NCBI RefSeq assembly: GCF_000378465.1
Contig: NZ_KB899919.1
Coordinates: forward strand, 84,131 to 148,130
Direction: 5' to 3'
Source of the DNA: Elioraea tepidiphila DSM 17972
GTDB lineage: Bacteria > Pseudomonadota > Alphaproteobacteria > Acetobacterales > Acetobacteraceae
Length of the DNA: 64,000 bases
A program made the translations under genes and the position numbers. Below the pieces are notes generated by a model. That model saw nothing but the letters and a program-made list of their open reading frames with translations. It searched no databases and was not told the DNA's origin. Below are positions 46,728-57,780 of this stretch, piece by piece; the stretch's first letter is position 1; the number at the start of each line of letters is the position of its first letter.

Positions 46728-47203
46728 GCCGGCACGGCGAGCGCAGCGAATGCCTCGGCCACCTTCACGTCGGCCTCGCGGTACCAGTGCGCGCGGTGCA
46801 GCAGGTTGAGCGTACCGAGCGTGCGGCCGTTCCACACCACCGGCACGTTCAGGACCGAGTCGCAGCCGAGCGAGGCGATCAGTTCGTGGTCGAAGAACAC
46901 CGCGCGGATGTCCTCCGCCGTGCGGCCGATATAGGCGCGCTGGTCGCGCAGGACCTGCTGCGTCCAGGGCGTGGGGTTGAGCGGCTTGCGGCCGCCGACG
47001 GGATACTGCGTCGGGTGGCTGGTCCAGAAGCGCTCGCTCTCGCCGGTGTCGTGATGGTGCAGCAGCACGGTGAACAGGATGTGGCCGATCGCCTCGCCCA
47101 TCGCGGCCTGCAGGGCGGCGAAGGTGGCGCGCGGCTGGCCCTCGCGGCGCAGCGCGTGGGCGACGGCGAGCAGGTGCGGCAGCGGATCGGGTCGGTCGGT
47201 CAT
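46703..47203 (-). CDS. GAF domain-containing protein
   Basis: A 166-residue soluble protein made of one GAF domain and little else (DSVLNVPVVWNGRTLGTLNLLHR is the typical core, about 117-139). The start at 47203 overlaps the livM stop (ATGA), so it is the last gene of the second liv operon. It lacks an output domain, so it probably binds a small ligand and either senses or enzymatically acts on it, possibly the imported substrate. Confidence 0.8.
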   Translation of the reverse strand: MTDRPDPLPHLLAVAHALRREGQPRATFAALQAAMGEAIGHILFTVLLHHHDTGESERFWTSHPTQYPVGGRKPLNPTPWTQQVLRDQRAYIGRTAEDIRAVFFDHELIASLGCDSVLNVPVVWNGRTLGTLNLLHRAHWYREADVKVAEAFAALAVPAYLLLLRR

Positions 47204-48114
47204 GACGCGCCTGGCAGTCTGTGGCGGATGTGGCGTTCGGGGAACAGGCCCTGCGGACGGAAGCGCAGCAGCACGATCAGCAGCGTGGCGATCAGGAACT
47301 CGCGCACCGCGGCGACCTGCACCGCGGCGAGGCCGGGAATCTCGGCGACCACGAAGCGCGTGCCCTCCATGAACGCGACGACCAGGGCTGCGCCGATCAC
47401 CGCGCCCGCGTTCGTGCCGGTGCCACCGGCGGTGAGTGCGAGGACGATGTAGATGGTGATCAGCGGCACGAAGCCCTCGGGCGCGATATAGGCGTTGTAG
47501 TGGCCGTAGAGGGCGCCTGCGAAGCCGGTGATGGCCGCCCCTACCGCGAAGGCCTCGGTCTTGAAGCGCAGCACGGGCTTGCCCGCGACCGCGGTCACCT
47601 GGTCGTCGTCGCGGATCGCGCGCAGCACGCGGCCATAGGGCGAGTGGCGGATGCGCTGGCAGATCAGATAGACGACCAGCACGGCGAGCGCGGTGATGCC
47701 GAGGAAGATCAGGTTGAAGGTGGCGGGCGCGACCTGACCGCGCCAGGGGCCGGGGATCGCCGAGATGCCGTCGGTGCCGTTGGTGAAGCGGATCTCGTTC
47801 GAGGCGATGATGCGCACGACCTCGGAGAAGCCGAGCGTGACGATCGCGAGGTAGTCGCCCTTCATCTTCGCGGTCAGCCGCGCGACCAGCGCGCCGGCGG
47901 TGGCGGTGACGATCACGGCGGCGAGGATGCCGAGCGGCATCGGCCAAGTGGCGTGGCGCACGGTCAGCAGGGCCGAGGTGTAGGCGCCGACCGCCATGAA
48001 GCCGACCAGGCCGAGATTGATCATCCCGGCCATGCCCCAGATCACGTTCAGCCCGAGCGCCATCAGCCCGTAGAGCCCGGCGAACACGGCCATCGCGACG
48101 AGATAGTTCTCCAT
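47200..48114 (-). CDS. livM: Branched-chain amino-acid-type ABC transporter permease, LivM
   Basis: A 304-residue permease of the second liv-type importer. LivM motifs are GLMALGLNVIWGMAGMINLGLVGFMAVG (about 14-41), and the ATPase contact RHSPYGRVLRAIRDDDQVTAVAG. The start shares one base with the livH stop (TGATG). It is coupled to the GAF gene downstream. Confidence 0.9.
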   Translation of the reverse strand: MENYLVAMAVFAGLYGLMALGLNVIWGMAGMINLGLVGFMAVGAYTSALLTVRHATWPMPLGILAAVIVTATAGALVARLTAKMKGDYLAIVTLGFSEVVRIIASNEIRFTNGTDGISAIPGPWRGQVAPATFNLIFLGITALAVLVVYLICQRIRHSPYGRVLRAIRDDDQVTAVAGKPVLRFKTEAFAVGAAITGFAGALYGHYNAYIAPEGFVPLITIYIVLALTAGGTGTNAGAVIGAALVVAFMEGTRFVVAEIPGLAAVQVAAVREFLIATLLIVLLRFRPQGLFPERHIRHRLPGAS

Positions 48115-49004
48115 CAGTAGGCGCGCTCCCCGAGGATGCCTCTGGGCCGGAAGATCAGCACGACCAGGATGGCGATGAAGCCGACCGCGGTGCGGTAGGA
48201 GGCGTCGAGGATGAGGATCGACAGTTCCTCGCCGACGCCGACCACCGCCGCGCCGACGACCGCGCCCGGGATCGAGCCGAGCCCGCCCACCACGGCGGCG
48301 GCGAACACCGACAGCACGGCGCGGAAGCCGGTCAGCGGATCGATCGAGGTGTCGAGGCCGAGCAGCATCCCGCCCACGCCCACCAGCCCCATGCCCATGA
48401 ACGAACCGAGCCGCGCCACCGTATCGGCGTTGATCCCCTTGATGCCGGCGAGCATCGGATTGTCGGCGACCGCGCGCATCATCTTGCCGGTGCGGGTGAA
48501 GGCGAGGAACAGGAACACCGCCGCCATCACCGCAATGCTGATCGCGGCATTCTCGACCTGCTGCGGCCCCACGCGCAGGAAGGCGAAGCCGAGATCGATG
48601 CGCCAGTCGCGCCAGACCGGCAGGTCGTAGCCGCGCAGATCGTTGCCGAAGAAGAAGCGGATGACGTTCTCGAGCGCGATGGTCAGCGCGACGGCGGCGA
48701 TCGCGGCGGTGAGCGGACCGGTGCGGCGCAGCGGCTTCATCACCACCTCGTCGCACGCGACGCCGGAGAGGGCGGGGATGATGAAGGCGAGCAGCAGGCT
48801 CGGGATCACCGGCAGGCCGAACCAGACATTCGCGACATAGCCCGCATAGGCGCCCATGGTGGCATGCGAGGCGATCGAGAAGTTCGGGAAGCGCAGCACC
48901 GCGTAGATAGCGGTGAAGCCGATCGCCGGCAGCGCGAGGATGGTGCCGGCGACAAGCCCGTTGACGAGGAGCTGGGGCAGCTCCTCGATCACATGGGACA
49001 GCAC
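48114..49004 (-). CDS. livH: Branched-chain amino-acid-type ABC transporter permease, LivH
   Basis: A 296-residue permease. The N-terminal segment LLVNGLVAGTILALPAIGFTAIYAVLRFPNFSIASHA (about 12-48) is typical of LivH, and the coupling loop is TGKMMRAVADNPMLAGIKGI. It begins four bases after the binding-protein gene. The pair LivH/LivM forms the channel of the second importer. Confidence 0.9.
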   Translation of the reverse strand: MLSHVIEELPQLLVNGLVAGTILALPAIGFTAIYAVLRFPNFSIASHATMGAYAGYVANVWFGLPVIPSLLLAFIIPALSGVACDEVVMKPLRRTGPLTAAIAAVALTIALENVIRFFFGNDLRGYDLPVWRDWRIDLGFAFLRVGPQQVENAAISIAVMAAVFLFLAFTRTGKMMRAVADNPMLAGIKGINADTVARLGSFMGMGLVGVGGMLLGLDTSIDPLTGFRAVLSVFAAAVVGGLGSIPGAVVGAAVVGVGEELSILILDASYRTAVGFIAILVVLIFRPRGILGERAY

Positions 49005-49008
49005 GCGC

Positions 49009-50202
49009 TCAGGCGATGCGCAGCGTGCGCAGCTTCCCGCCTTCCGCGACCTCGTAGCGGAACGGACAGGTCAGGATGTCGCCGGTGTCGGTGAAGTCGC
49101 AGGCGCCGGAGGAGCCGGCGTAGTCGATCTTCCTGCCATCCTTCAGCAGCCGGAGCCCCTCGACCACGTCGGTGACGCGCTCGCCGCCGCCCTGGCTGAC
49201 CGTGCGCACGGAGACGCGCAGCCCCTCGCCGGTGATCGCCGGCGCGATCGCGGCGGCGAGGCAGGCGAGCGAGGCGTGGTCGTTGGTCTGGCAGGAATAC
49301 GGATCGGGATCGTCGGTGCCGAGCAGCGTCTGCAGCCGCTTGAAGGCCGGGCTCTCGACATCCGGGCTTGGCGCCCAGGTGACGGTGCCGTTGGTGACCT
49401 CGGCGGGCAGCGAGTCGAGCAGGCGCTGGTTCACGGCATAGGCGGGCGCGACCTTGCCGCCGGTCCAGCCGGCGCGGAACAGCTCGCGCAGCAGGATGGT
49501 CACGTCGGGCAGGTAGCCGTTGAGGAAGATGTAGTCGGGCCGTGCGCGCAGCGCCTGGTCCACCTCGGAGCGGAACACGGTCTTGTCGCGGTCGTAGATC
49601 ACCTGGCCCGCGACCTTGCCGCCGTATTTCGGCATCTCGCGTTCGAGGATGACGCGGTTCGGCTCGGCGAACGGCGTCTGGGCGGCGAGGATGAAGATGT
49701 TCCTCGCCCCGCGCTCGCCGAGGAACTCGGCGAGCTTGGTGATCTGCAGGGTCGAGTTGGGCTGGGTGCGGATGATGAAGCCGCGATGCGGCAGTTGGGT
49801 GATGCTGTCGGCGCCCGAGACGGTGAACAGCATGGTCCGGCTTTCCCAGCACAGGGGCGCGACGGCGGTGGTGACCGCGGAGGCCCAGGTGCCCATGATG
49901 GCGATGACGCGATCGACGTCGATCAGCTTGCGCGCGGCGCGCACGGCGGCGTCGGGGTTGGTCTGGGTGTCCTCGCCGAACAGTTGCACGCGGCGGCCGT
50001 TGATCCCGCCCGCGTTGTTCACCGCCTCGATCACGCCCTCGATCGCCTTGCGCATGGAGGGGCCGTAGGGCCCGCCCGCGCCGGTGAGCGGGTTGAGCGC
50101 GCCGAAGCGGATCGGCTCGGCCTGGGCGCGGAGGATGGCGGGTGCGGCAAGCGCGGCGGCCGTCCCGGCCAGCAGCGCGCGGCGGTTCAGACGGACGAGC
50201 AT
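49009..50202 (-). CDS. ABC transporter substrate-binding protein, branched-chain amino acid/amide family
   Basis: A 397-residue periplasmic receptor with a Tat-like leader (LNRRALLAGTAAALAAP), cleavage near LRAQ. The mature start IRFGALNPLTGAGGPYGPSM is the family ligand-site opening. It is placed third in its operon, after livG and livF, unlike the first liv cluster where the receptor is first. Ligand unknown; it differs substantially from the receptor at 25650-26861. Confidence 0.9.
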   Translation of the reverse strand: MLVRLNRRALLAGTAAALAAPAILRAQAEPIRFGALNPLTGAGGPYGPSMRKAIEGVIEAVNNAGGINGRRVQLFGEDTQTNPDAAVRAARKLIDVDRVIAIMGTWASAVTTAVAPLCWESRTMLFTVSGADSITQLPHRGFIIRTQPNSTLQITKLAEFLGERGARNIFILAAQTPFAEPNRVILEREMPKYGGKVAGQVIYDRDKTVFRSEVDQALRARPDYIFLNGYLPDVTILLRELFRAGWTGGKVAPAYAVNQRLLDSLPAEVTNGTVTWAPSPDVESPAFKRLQTLLGTDDPDPYSCQTNDHASLACLAAAIAPAITGEGLRVSVRTVSQGGGERVTDVVEGLRLLKDGRKIDYAGSSGACDFTDTGDILTCPFRYEVAEGGKLRTLRIA

Positions 50203-50244
50203 GGGTGGTCTCCCTGGGGACTGCCGACTGATGATGACGCGGAA

Positions 50245-50958
50245 TCACCCGCCGAGGAAGATTCGTCGCACCTCGGGGTCGGACGCCAGGGCGGCGGCCT
50301 CGCCGGTGCGGGCATTGCGGCCGTCCACGAGGATGACGCCGCGGCGGGCGATCGACAGCGCTTCCAGCGCGTTCTGCTCGACCATGGCAATCGCGGTGCC
50401 TTCGGCATTGATGCCGCGGATGGTGTCGAACAGCGCCTCGGCCGCGACAGGGGAGAGCCCGGCGGAGGGTTCGTCGAGCAGCAGCACGCGCGGTTCCACC
50501 ATCAGCGCCATCGCCATGGCGAGCATCTGGCGCTGTCCGCCGGAGAGGGTGCGCGCGGCCTGGCGGCGCTTCTCGGCGAGGATGGGGAAACGCGCGAAGA
50601 TCGCCTCGATGCGGCGGGGTGTCTCCTTCGGCTGGATGAAGCCGCCCATCTCCAGGTTCTCGCGCACCGACATGGTGGGGAAGACGTTCTGTTCCTGCGG
50701 CACGAAGGCGATCCCCCGCGCGGCGATCTCGCGCGGGGGGTGGCCGGCGATCGCGGCCCCGTCGAGCGTGATCGATCCGGCGGAGGGGACCAGGATGCCG
50801 GCGATCGCCTTCAGCAGCGTGGATTTGCCCGCGCCGTTCGGGCCGATGATCGCGACGACCTCGCCCGGGTGGACGTCGAGATCCACGCCCTTGAGGATCA
50901 TGTCGGCGGCGGCATAGCCCGCCACCACGCCGCGCGCGGAGAGCAGGGGCGCGGTCAT
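50245..50958 (-). CDS. livF: Branched-chain amino-acid-type ABC transporter ATP-binding protein, LivF
   Basis: A 237-residue ATPase. It shows Walker A GPNGAGKST (about 38-46), signature LSGGQRQML and Walker B VLLLDEPSAGLSP. Its start overlaps the livG stop by four bases. It serves the LivH/LivM permease of the same cluster. Confidence 0.9.
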   Translation of the reverse strand: MTAPLLSARGVVAGYAAADMILKGVDLDVHPGEVVAIIGPNGAGKSTLLKAIAGILVPSAGSITLDGAAIAGHPPREIAARGIAFVPQEQNVFPTMSVRENLEMGGFIQPKETPRRIEAIFARFPILAEKRRQAARTLSGGQRQMLAMAMALMVEPRVLLLDEPSAGLSPVAAEALFDTIRGINAEGTAIAMVEQNALEALSIARRGVILVDGRNARTGEAAALASDPEVRRIFLGG

Positions 50959-51725
50959 GCGGAGGCGAAGCGGCGGCCCATATAGGCTTCTTGCACCGAA
51001 TGGTCCGCGGCGATCGTTTCAAACTCGCCTTCCGCGAGCTTGCGGCCTTCGGCCATGACGATGACGGGCGAGCAGAGCCGGGCGATCGCGTCCATGTGGT
51101 GTTCGATGATGAGGAAGGTGAGGCCTTCGTCGCGGAGCCGCATCAGGTGGTCGCCGATCTCCGCGGCGAGGGTGGGGTTCACCCCTGCGATCGGTTCGTC
51201 GAGCAGGATGAGCTTGGGATCGGTCATGAGCGCGCGACCGATCTCGAGCAGCTTCTTCTGCCCGCCCGAGAGTTCGGCGGCCGGATTGTTCGCCACGCGC
51301 AGCAGATTCAGGCGGCGCGCGGTTTCGATGGCGCGGTCGAGCAGCTCGGACTCGCGGGTGCGTGCGGCGCGCGAGGGGAGGATGGCGAGGGGGAGGGATT
51401 CGCCGGGCTGGTGTGCGCCGTAGAGCATCAGGTTCTCGAGCACGGAGAGGCGCGGGAAGCCGCGGGCGATCTGGAAGGTGCGGACGAGGCCGCGTTGGGT
51501 GACGCGGTCGGGGCGCAGCCCGGTGATGTCGGTGCCGTCGAATTGGACGGTGCCGGAGTCGGGTGGGACGAGGCCGGTGATGACGTTGAAGGCCGTGGTC
51601 TTGCCGGCGCCGTTGGGCCCGATGAGGCCGGTGATGGTGCCGGCTTCGACGTCGAGGTCGAGGCCGGTCAGCGCATGAACGCCGTAGAAGCTGCGGGTGA
51701 GGCCGCGGACTTCGAGCAGGGGCAT
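50955..51725 (-). CDS. livG: Branched-chain amino-acid-type ABC transporter ATP-binding protein, LivG
   Basis: A 256-residue ATPase. It shows Walker A GPNGAGKTT (about 33-41), LSGGQKKL and Walker B LILLDEPIAGVNP. The ATG at 51725 gives the normal start MPLLEVRGLTRSFYGVHALT; a frame 10 codons longer is ignored. It heads the second liv operon. Its 5' end is matched by a decayed copy at 59223-59322. Confidence 0.9.
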   Translation of the reverse strand: MPLLEVRGLTRSFYGVHALTGLDLDVEAGTITGLIGPNGAGKTTAFNVITGLVPPDSGTVQFDGTDITGLRPDRVTQRGLVRTFQIARGFPRLSVLENLMLYGAHQPGESLPLAILPSRAARTRESELLDRAIETARRLNLLRVANNPAAELSGGQKKLLEIGRALMTDPKLILLDEPIAGVNPTLAAEIGDHLMRLRDEGLTFLIIEHHMDAIARLCSPVIVMAEGRKLAEGEFETIAADHSVQEAYMGRRFASA

Positions 51726-51901
51726 GGGCAGGAGACTACGGGGATCGCGGCGCAAGGGAAGGGGGAGGGTCCGGCGGATCCGCGCTCACCTTCTCCTGAG
51801 CGGACCGTGTTCGGTCGCCGGAGGCCAGGGGCCATCGCCCCGTTCCGGCGCGGATTGCCGCGGTGGGGCCCCTCGCTGGCCCCGGCTCTCCCCATGCCTG
51901 G

Positions 51902-53857
<1,956 letters not shown>

Positions 53858-53966
53858 CGGCGGTCTCCCCAATCGTTGCGGCGCGCGGACAGGATCACGC
53901 AGGCGCGCCACGGGCGTTGTTCTGGGTCAAAACCTAGCCGATGCCGCGGGTTGGAGGGGAGCCCCC

Positions 53967-54701
53967 TCAGCCCCGCGCGGCCCTGAGCGCCTCTTCGGGA
54001 CTGATCCGGCCGTCATACAGCGCCCGTCCGACGATCACACCCTCGATCCCCGCCGCGGCGCGGGCGCGCACGGCGGCAATGTCCTCCACCCGTGCCACCC
54101 CGCCCGAGGCGATCACCGGGGTCGTGAGCGCCCAGGCGAGATCCTCGGTCTGTTCGAGATTGAGCCCGGCCAGCATCCCGTCGCGCGAGATGTCGGTGAA
54201 CACGATCGCCGCCACGCCGGCGTTCTCGAAGGCGAGGGCGAGATCGAGCGCGCGCATCGCCGTGGTCTCGGCCCAGCCTTCGGTGGCGACGAAGCCGTCG
54301 CGCGCATCGATCCCGACGACGATCCGTCCGGGAAACGCCCGGCACGCCTCGCGCACGAGGTCGGGGTTCTTGGCCGCGGCGCTGCCCAGGATCACCCGCC
54401 GCACCCCGGCCGCGAGCCAGCGCTCGATCCCGGCCATGTCGCGGATGCCCCCGCCCAGCTGCACCGGAATGTCCACCGCCGCGAGGATCGCCGCGACCGC
54501 CTCCGCATTGGCGCTGCGTCCCTCGAAGGCGCCGTTGAGGTCGACCACATGCAGCCAATCGAACCCTGCGTCCTGCCAGGCCCGCGCCTGCGCCGCCGGG
54601 TCATCGGCATAGACCGTCGCCTCGCTCATCTCGCCGCGGCGGAGCCGGACGCAGGCCCCGTCCTTGAGATCGATCGCGGGATAGACCGTGACCGCTTTCA
54701 C
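53967..54701 (-). CDS. hisA: ProFAR isomerase HisA
   Basis: A 244-residue TIM-barrel enzyme of histidine biosynthesis that isomerises ProFAR to PRFAR. Catalytic Asp residues are visible as D11 (YPAIDLKDG) and the Asp of [10 protein letters not shown]; the phosphate loops are QLGGGIR and [10 protein letters not shown]. The GTG at 54701 overlaps the acetyltransferase stop (GTGA), which fixes the start; the longer frame is shadow. hisF and hisE, usual next genes, are not here: acs follows instead. Confidence 0.94.
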   Translation of the reverse strand: MKAVTVYPAIDLKDGACVRLRRGEMSEATVYADDPAAQARAWQDAGFDWLHVVDLNGAFEGRSANAEAVAAILAAVDIPVQLGGGIRDMAGIERWLAAGVRRVILGSAAAKNPDLVREACRAFPGRIVVGIDARDGFVATEGWAETTAMRALDLALAFENAGVAAIVFTDISRDGMLAGLNLEQTEDLAWALTTPVIASGGVARVEDIAAVRARAAAGIEGVIVGRALYDGRISPEEALRAARG

Positions 54702-55315
54702 GACCCCTTGGCCCGCCGACCGGTCGGCGCGAGGCACTTGAAGTAGAAATGGCCCGCGATCACCCGGCCGCCGACCTGCGCATAGACGGGGTGTGTGCCC
54801 CAGCGCTGGAAGCCTGCGGCCTCGAACAGGTGGATCGCGCCCTCCTGCGTCTCGCGCACATCGAGGTTCAGCACGCGCACACCGATCGCCGCGGCGTAGG
54901 CCTCGACCCGGCGGACCAGGAGCCGCGCGAGGCCATGGCCGCGCGCATAGGGCGCGATGAAGAAGTGCATGAGCTGGGCCGAGAAGGCCTGCGCCTCGTT
55001 GTTGCGCGGCGGGCGGACGAGCTGGGCCGCGCCGACGATGGTGCCGTCGAGCCGGGCGACGAACAGGCTGCGCTCGGGCACCAGCAGCACGCCGCGGAAA
55101 TAGCGCGCCAGCGTGTCGCGCGGCTGTGGCTTCACCCAGCCGAACCCGCCACCGTCCATGATGGCAGCCGCCGCTGCCTCGGCAAGCTCGTTGAGCTCGG
55201 TCTCATCGAGCGCCTGGGCACGGTCCACCGCCAGCGTCGGCTGCGGCCGCGGCGGCGTGGTCGATGCCCCATGATGCTGCTCCGGCGGAGGCGCCCCGCG
55301 GTCGTTCCGTTCCAT
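54698..55315 (-). CDS. GNAT family N-acetyltransferase
   Basis: A 205-residue acetyltransferase. The acetyl-CoA loop is [20 protein letters not shown] (about 120-139), with the substrate side [15 protein letters not shown]. An N-terminal extension of about 45 residues rich in Pro precedes the domain. The ATG at 55315 has GAGGAG; a GTG at 55342 is the alternative that would overlap hisH. It sits between hisH and hisA and is probably just carried in the operon. Confidence 0.85.
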   Translation of the reverse strand: MERNDRGAPPPEQHHGASTTPPRPQPTLAVDRAQALDETELNELAEAAAAAIMDGGGFGWVKPQPRDTLARYFRGVLLVPERSLFVARLDGTIVGAAQLVRPPRNNEAQAFSAQLMHFFIAPYARGHGLARLLVRRVEAYAAAIGVRVLNLDVRETQEGAIHLFEAAGFQRWGTHPVYAQVGGRVIAGHFYFKCLAPTGRRAKGS

Positions 55316-55329
55316 CGCGCGCCGTCTCC

Positions 55330-55995
55330 TCACGGGCTCCACGCCAGGAAGTTCGCCAGGATGCGCAAGCCCGTTGCCTGGCTCTTCTCCGGGTGGAACT
55401 GCACGCCCGCGACATTCCCGCGCGCCACCGCGGCCACGACCGGGCCGCCATAGTCGGTCACCGCCATCACGTCCGCCTGGTCCCCTGCGGCCAATGCATA
55501 GGAATGGACAAAATAGACATGGGAAGCTTGCGGAAGTCCTTCCAGGAGCGGGTGCGCCGGCTCACGCCACGCCAACGCGTTCCAACCCATCTGCGGGTAG
55601 GGCAGATGCCCCGCCGGATCGTGGCCCGGCAGGTCGCGGATGTGCACCACCTCGCCCCGCAGCCAGCCGAAGCCCTGGTGCACGCCATGCTCGAGCCCGC
55701 GGTCGGCCAGAAGCTGCATGCCCACGCAGATGCCGAGGAAGGGCACCCCGCGCCGGCGCACCGCGTCGCCCAGCACTTCGAGCATGCCCGGCACGGCGGA
55801 AAGCCCGGCGAGGCAGTCGGCGAAGGCGCCCTGGCCCGGCAGCACGATCCGGTCGGCGCGCGCCACCGCCTCGGCCTCGCCGGTGACCACCACGCGCACG
55901 CCGCGCGCGGCCTCGGCGGCGACCCGCTCGAACGCCTTGGCGGCGGAGCGGAGATTGCCGGAGCCGTAATCGACGATGGCGACGGTGCCGCTCAC
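55330..55995 (-). CDS. hisH: Imidazole glycerol phosphate synthase glutaminase subunit HisH
   Basis: A 221-residue class I glutamine amidotransferase that supplies ammonia to HisF. The nucleophile Cys is in FLGICVGMQLL, and the His-Glu pair is in GVQFHPEKSQ. The N-terminus VAIVDYGSGNLRS is typical. The GTG start at 55995 overlaps the DUF2628 stop (GTGA). Its partner hisF is not in the window. Confidence 0.94.
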   Translation of the reverse strand: MSGTVAIVDYGSGNLRSAAKAFERVAAEAARGVRVVVTGEAEAVARADRIVLPGQGAFADCLAGLSAVPGMLEVLGDAVRRRGVPFLGICVGMQLLADRGLEHGVHQGFGWLRGEVVHIRDLPGHDPAGHLPYPQMGWNALAWREPAHPLLEGLPQASHVYFVHSYALAAGDQADVMAVTDYGGPVVAAVARGNVAGVQFHPEKSQATGLRILANFLAWSP

Positions 55996-56372
55996 GCCCG
56001 CGCCGCACTCCAGGCGAGCAGGTCCGGCCGGCCGGCATAGAGCCGTGCCAGCGCCTCGTCCTCGCCCCCCTTCGCCGCGACCACGCCGATCATCCGCCAG
56101 CCGCGTCGTTCCAGGGTCCAGCGGCGGAGGTCGCGGGCGTGGAACCCGACCAGAAGCTGCACGGCGAAGGCCGCAAGGGCGATCGCGGCCTCGGGCAGCG
56201 CCTGGGCCGCCGCGCCGAAGATCGCGCCGAGCGCGACGTAGAGCACCAGCACCAGCCACATGCGGTTGACCAGGAACCACAGCATCGGGAACAGGAAGGC
56301 CAGCGCCGCGAAGCCCTCGCGCACGAGGATGGTCTCCTGGCCCTGGCGGACATGCACCGTCCAGACGCGCAT
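55992..56372 (-). CDS. DUF2628 domain-containing membrane protein
   Basis: A 126-residue protein with two or three hydrophobic segments (about 22-52 and 59-78). The start [20 protein letters not shown] is characteristic of the DUF2628 family, which sits in alphaproteobacterial his operons. The start shares one base with the hisB stop (TGATG). Function unknown. Confidence 0.85.
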   Translation of the reverse strand: MRVWTVHVRQGQETILVREGFAALAFLFPMLWFLVNRMWLVLVLYVALGAIFGAAAQALPEAAIALAAFAVQLLVGFHARDLRRWTLERRGWRMIGVVAAKGGEDEALARLYAGRPDLLAWSAARA

Positions 56373-56974
56373 CAGCCGACGAGACTGCCCTTGGTGGAGG
56401 GAATCGCGCCGGCGGCCCGCGGATCGGGTTCCACCGCCGCGCGCAGCGCACGGGCGAGCGCCTTGAAGCAGGCCTCGGCAATGTGGTGGCTGTTCGCGCC
56501 CGCGCGCAGCGTCACGTGTAGAGTGATCCCCGCGTTGGTGGCGAAAGCGCGGAACCATTCGACGAACAGCTCGGTGTCCATCTCGCCGACCTTCATGGTC
56601 GGGAAGGTCACATCCCAGGCGAGATACGGCCGGCCCGAGATATCCACCGCCGCCTCGGCCAGCGCCTCGTCCATCGGCACGGTGGCCGCGCCGTAGCGGC
56701 GGATGCCGCGCTTCTCGCCGAGCGCCTGCGCCACGGCCTGGCCGAGCACGATCCCCGTGTCCTCGGTGGTGTGATGGGCATCGACATGCAGGTCGCCCTC
56801 GGCCGCGAGCTCGATGTCCAGCATCGAGTGGCGGGCGAGCGCCGTGAGCATATGGTCGAGGAAGCCGATCCCGGTCGCGACCTTGGCCGTGCCGCTGCCG
56901 TCGAGATCGACGGTCGCGGCAATGCGCGTCTCGCTCGTCTCGCGGCGGATGGCGGCGCGGCGCGGGGGGGTCAT
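56372..56974 (-). CDS. hisB: Imidazoleglycerol-phosphate dehydratase HisB
   Basis: A 200-residue Mn-dependent dehydratase of histidine biosynthesis. Metal-binding motifs are [13 protein letters not shown] and [10 protein letters not shown], with the second [15 protein letters not shown] half-site near the C-terminus. The ATG at 56974 gives normal length; a frame 24 codons longer is shadow. It is the first gene of the leftward cluster, divergent from hslV with 105 bases between. Confidence 0.95.
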   Translation of the reverse strand: MTPPRRAAIRRETSETRIAATVDLDGSGTAKVATGIGFLDHMLTALARHSMLDIELAAEGDLHVDAHHTTEDTGIVLGQAVAQALGEKRGIRRYGAATVPMDEALAEAAVDISGRPYLAWDVTFPTMKVGEMDTELFVEWFRAFATNAGITLHVTLRAGANSHHIAEACFKALARALRAAVEPDPRAAGAIPSTKGSLVG

Positions 56975-57079
56975 GGCCACGCTTCTAGCGAAGGGACGCG
57001 GCGGCGTCCACGCGGGCGGGTTGCTGCGGAACGCCCGGCGGGCCATCTATCGGGGACCTTGGACACCTCCCCGGACAGC

Positions 57080-57628
57080 ATGAGCACGCACGACCCCACC
57101 GGCTGGCACGGCACCACCATCCTTTGCGTCCGCAAGGCCGGGCGCGTCGCCATGGCCGGCGACGGCCAAGTCAGCCTCGGCCAGACCGTGGTGAAAGGGA
57201 ACGCGCGCAAGGTGCGGCGCATCGGCGGCGGCGCGGTGCTGGCGGGCTTCGCCGGCGCGACCGCGGATGCGTTCACGCTGCTCGAGCGGCTGGAGGCGAA
57301 GCTGGAACGGTTTCCCGGCCAGCTCGAACGGGCCTGCGTCGACCTGGCGAAGGACTGGCGCACGGACCGCTATCTGCGCCGGCTGGAGGCGATGATGGCG
57401 GTCGCCGACAAGGACCGCTCGTTCCTGCTGACCGGCACGGGCGACGTGCTGGAGCCGGAGGATTCCGTGATCGGCATCGGCTCGGGCGGGAACTACGCGC
57501 TGGCCGCGGCGCGGGCGCTGATCGATCGTGAGGACATGGATGCCGAGGCGATCGTGCGGCGGGCCATGGCGATCGCCGCCGAGATCTGCGTGTACACGAA
57601 TGACAGGCTTACGCTCGAAGTGATCTGA
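57080..57628 (+). CDS. hslV: ATP-dependent protease proteolytic subunit HslV
   Basis: A 182-residue N-terminal-nucleophile protease. The active Thr is T12 in [10 protein letters not shown], exposed after loss of an 11-residue propeptide, as in other alphaproteobacteria. [10 protein letters not shown] (26-35) and the [11 protein letters not shown] core are family features. It forms dodecamers capped by HslU. hslU follows, separated by 152 bases of hairpins. Confidence 0.95.
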   Translation: MSTHDPTGWHGTTILCVRKAGRVAMAGDGQVSLGQTVVKGNARKVRRIGGGAVLAGFAGATADAFTLLERLEAKLERFPGQLERACVDLAKDWRTDRYLRRLEAMMAVADKDRSFLLTGTGDVLEPEDSVIGIGSGGNYALAAARALIDREDMDAEAIVRRAMAIAAEICVYTNDRLTLEVI

Positions 57629-57638
57629 AGAAAGCGTC

Positions 57639-57764
57639 CCGGGGGGCCATTGGCCCCCCGGACCCCCCTGGAGGGCGTCGCTCCCGTTGGTCGCGACGCG
57701 GGCCCCGACCAACGGGAGGGGCCCCCAGGTGCAGGGGGTCCGGGGGACCAGCGTGGTCCCCCGG
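57639..57764. repeat. Three tandem hairpins (REP/BIME-like) between hslV and hslU
   Basis: Stem 1: 57639-57648 with 57652-57661 (ten bp, loop ATT). Stem 2: 57681-57693 with 57706-57718 (thirteen bp, sequence CTCCCGTTGGTCG). Stem 3: 57740-57750 with 57754-57764 (eleven bp, loop GCG). All are perfectly paired and have no T-run. They may be a mobile repeat family, as the pqqE tail at 14227-14280 resembles it, or may set the relative levels of hslV and hslU. Confidence 0.7.
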
Positions 57765-57780
57765 TCCTATGGAGACCTGG

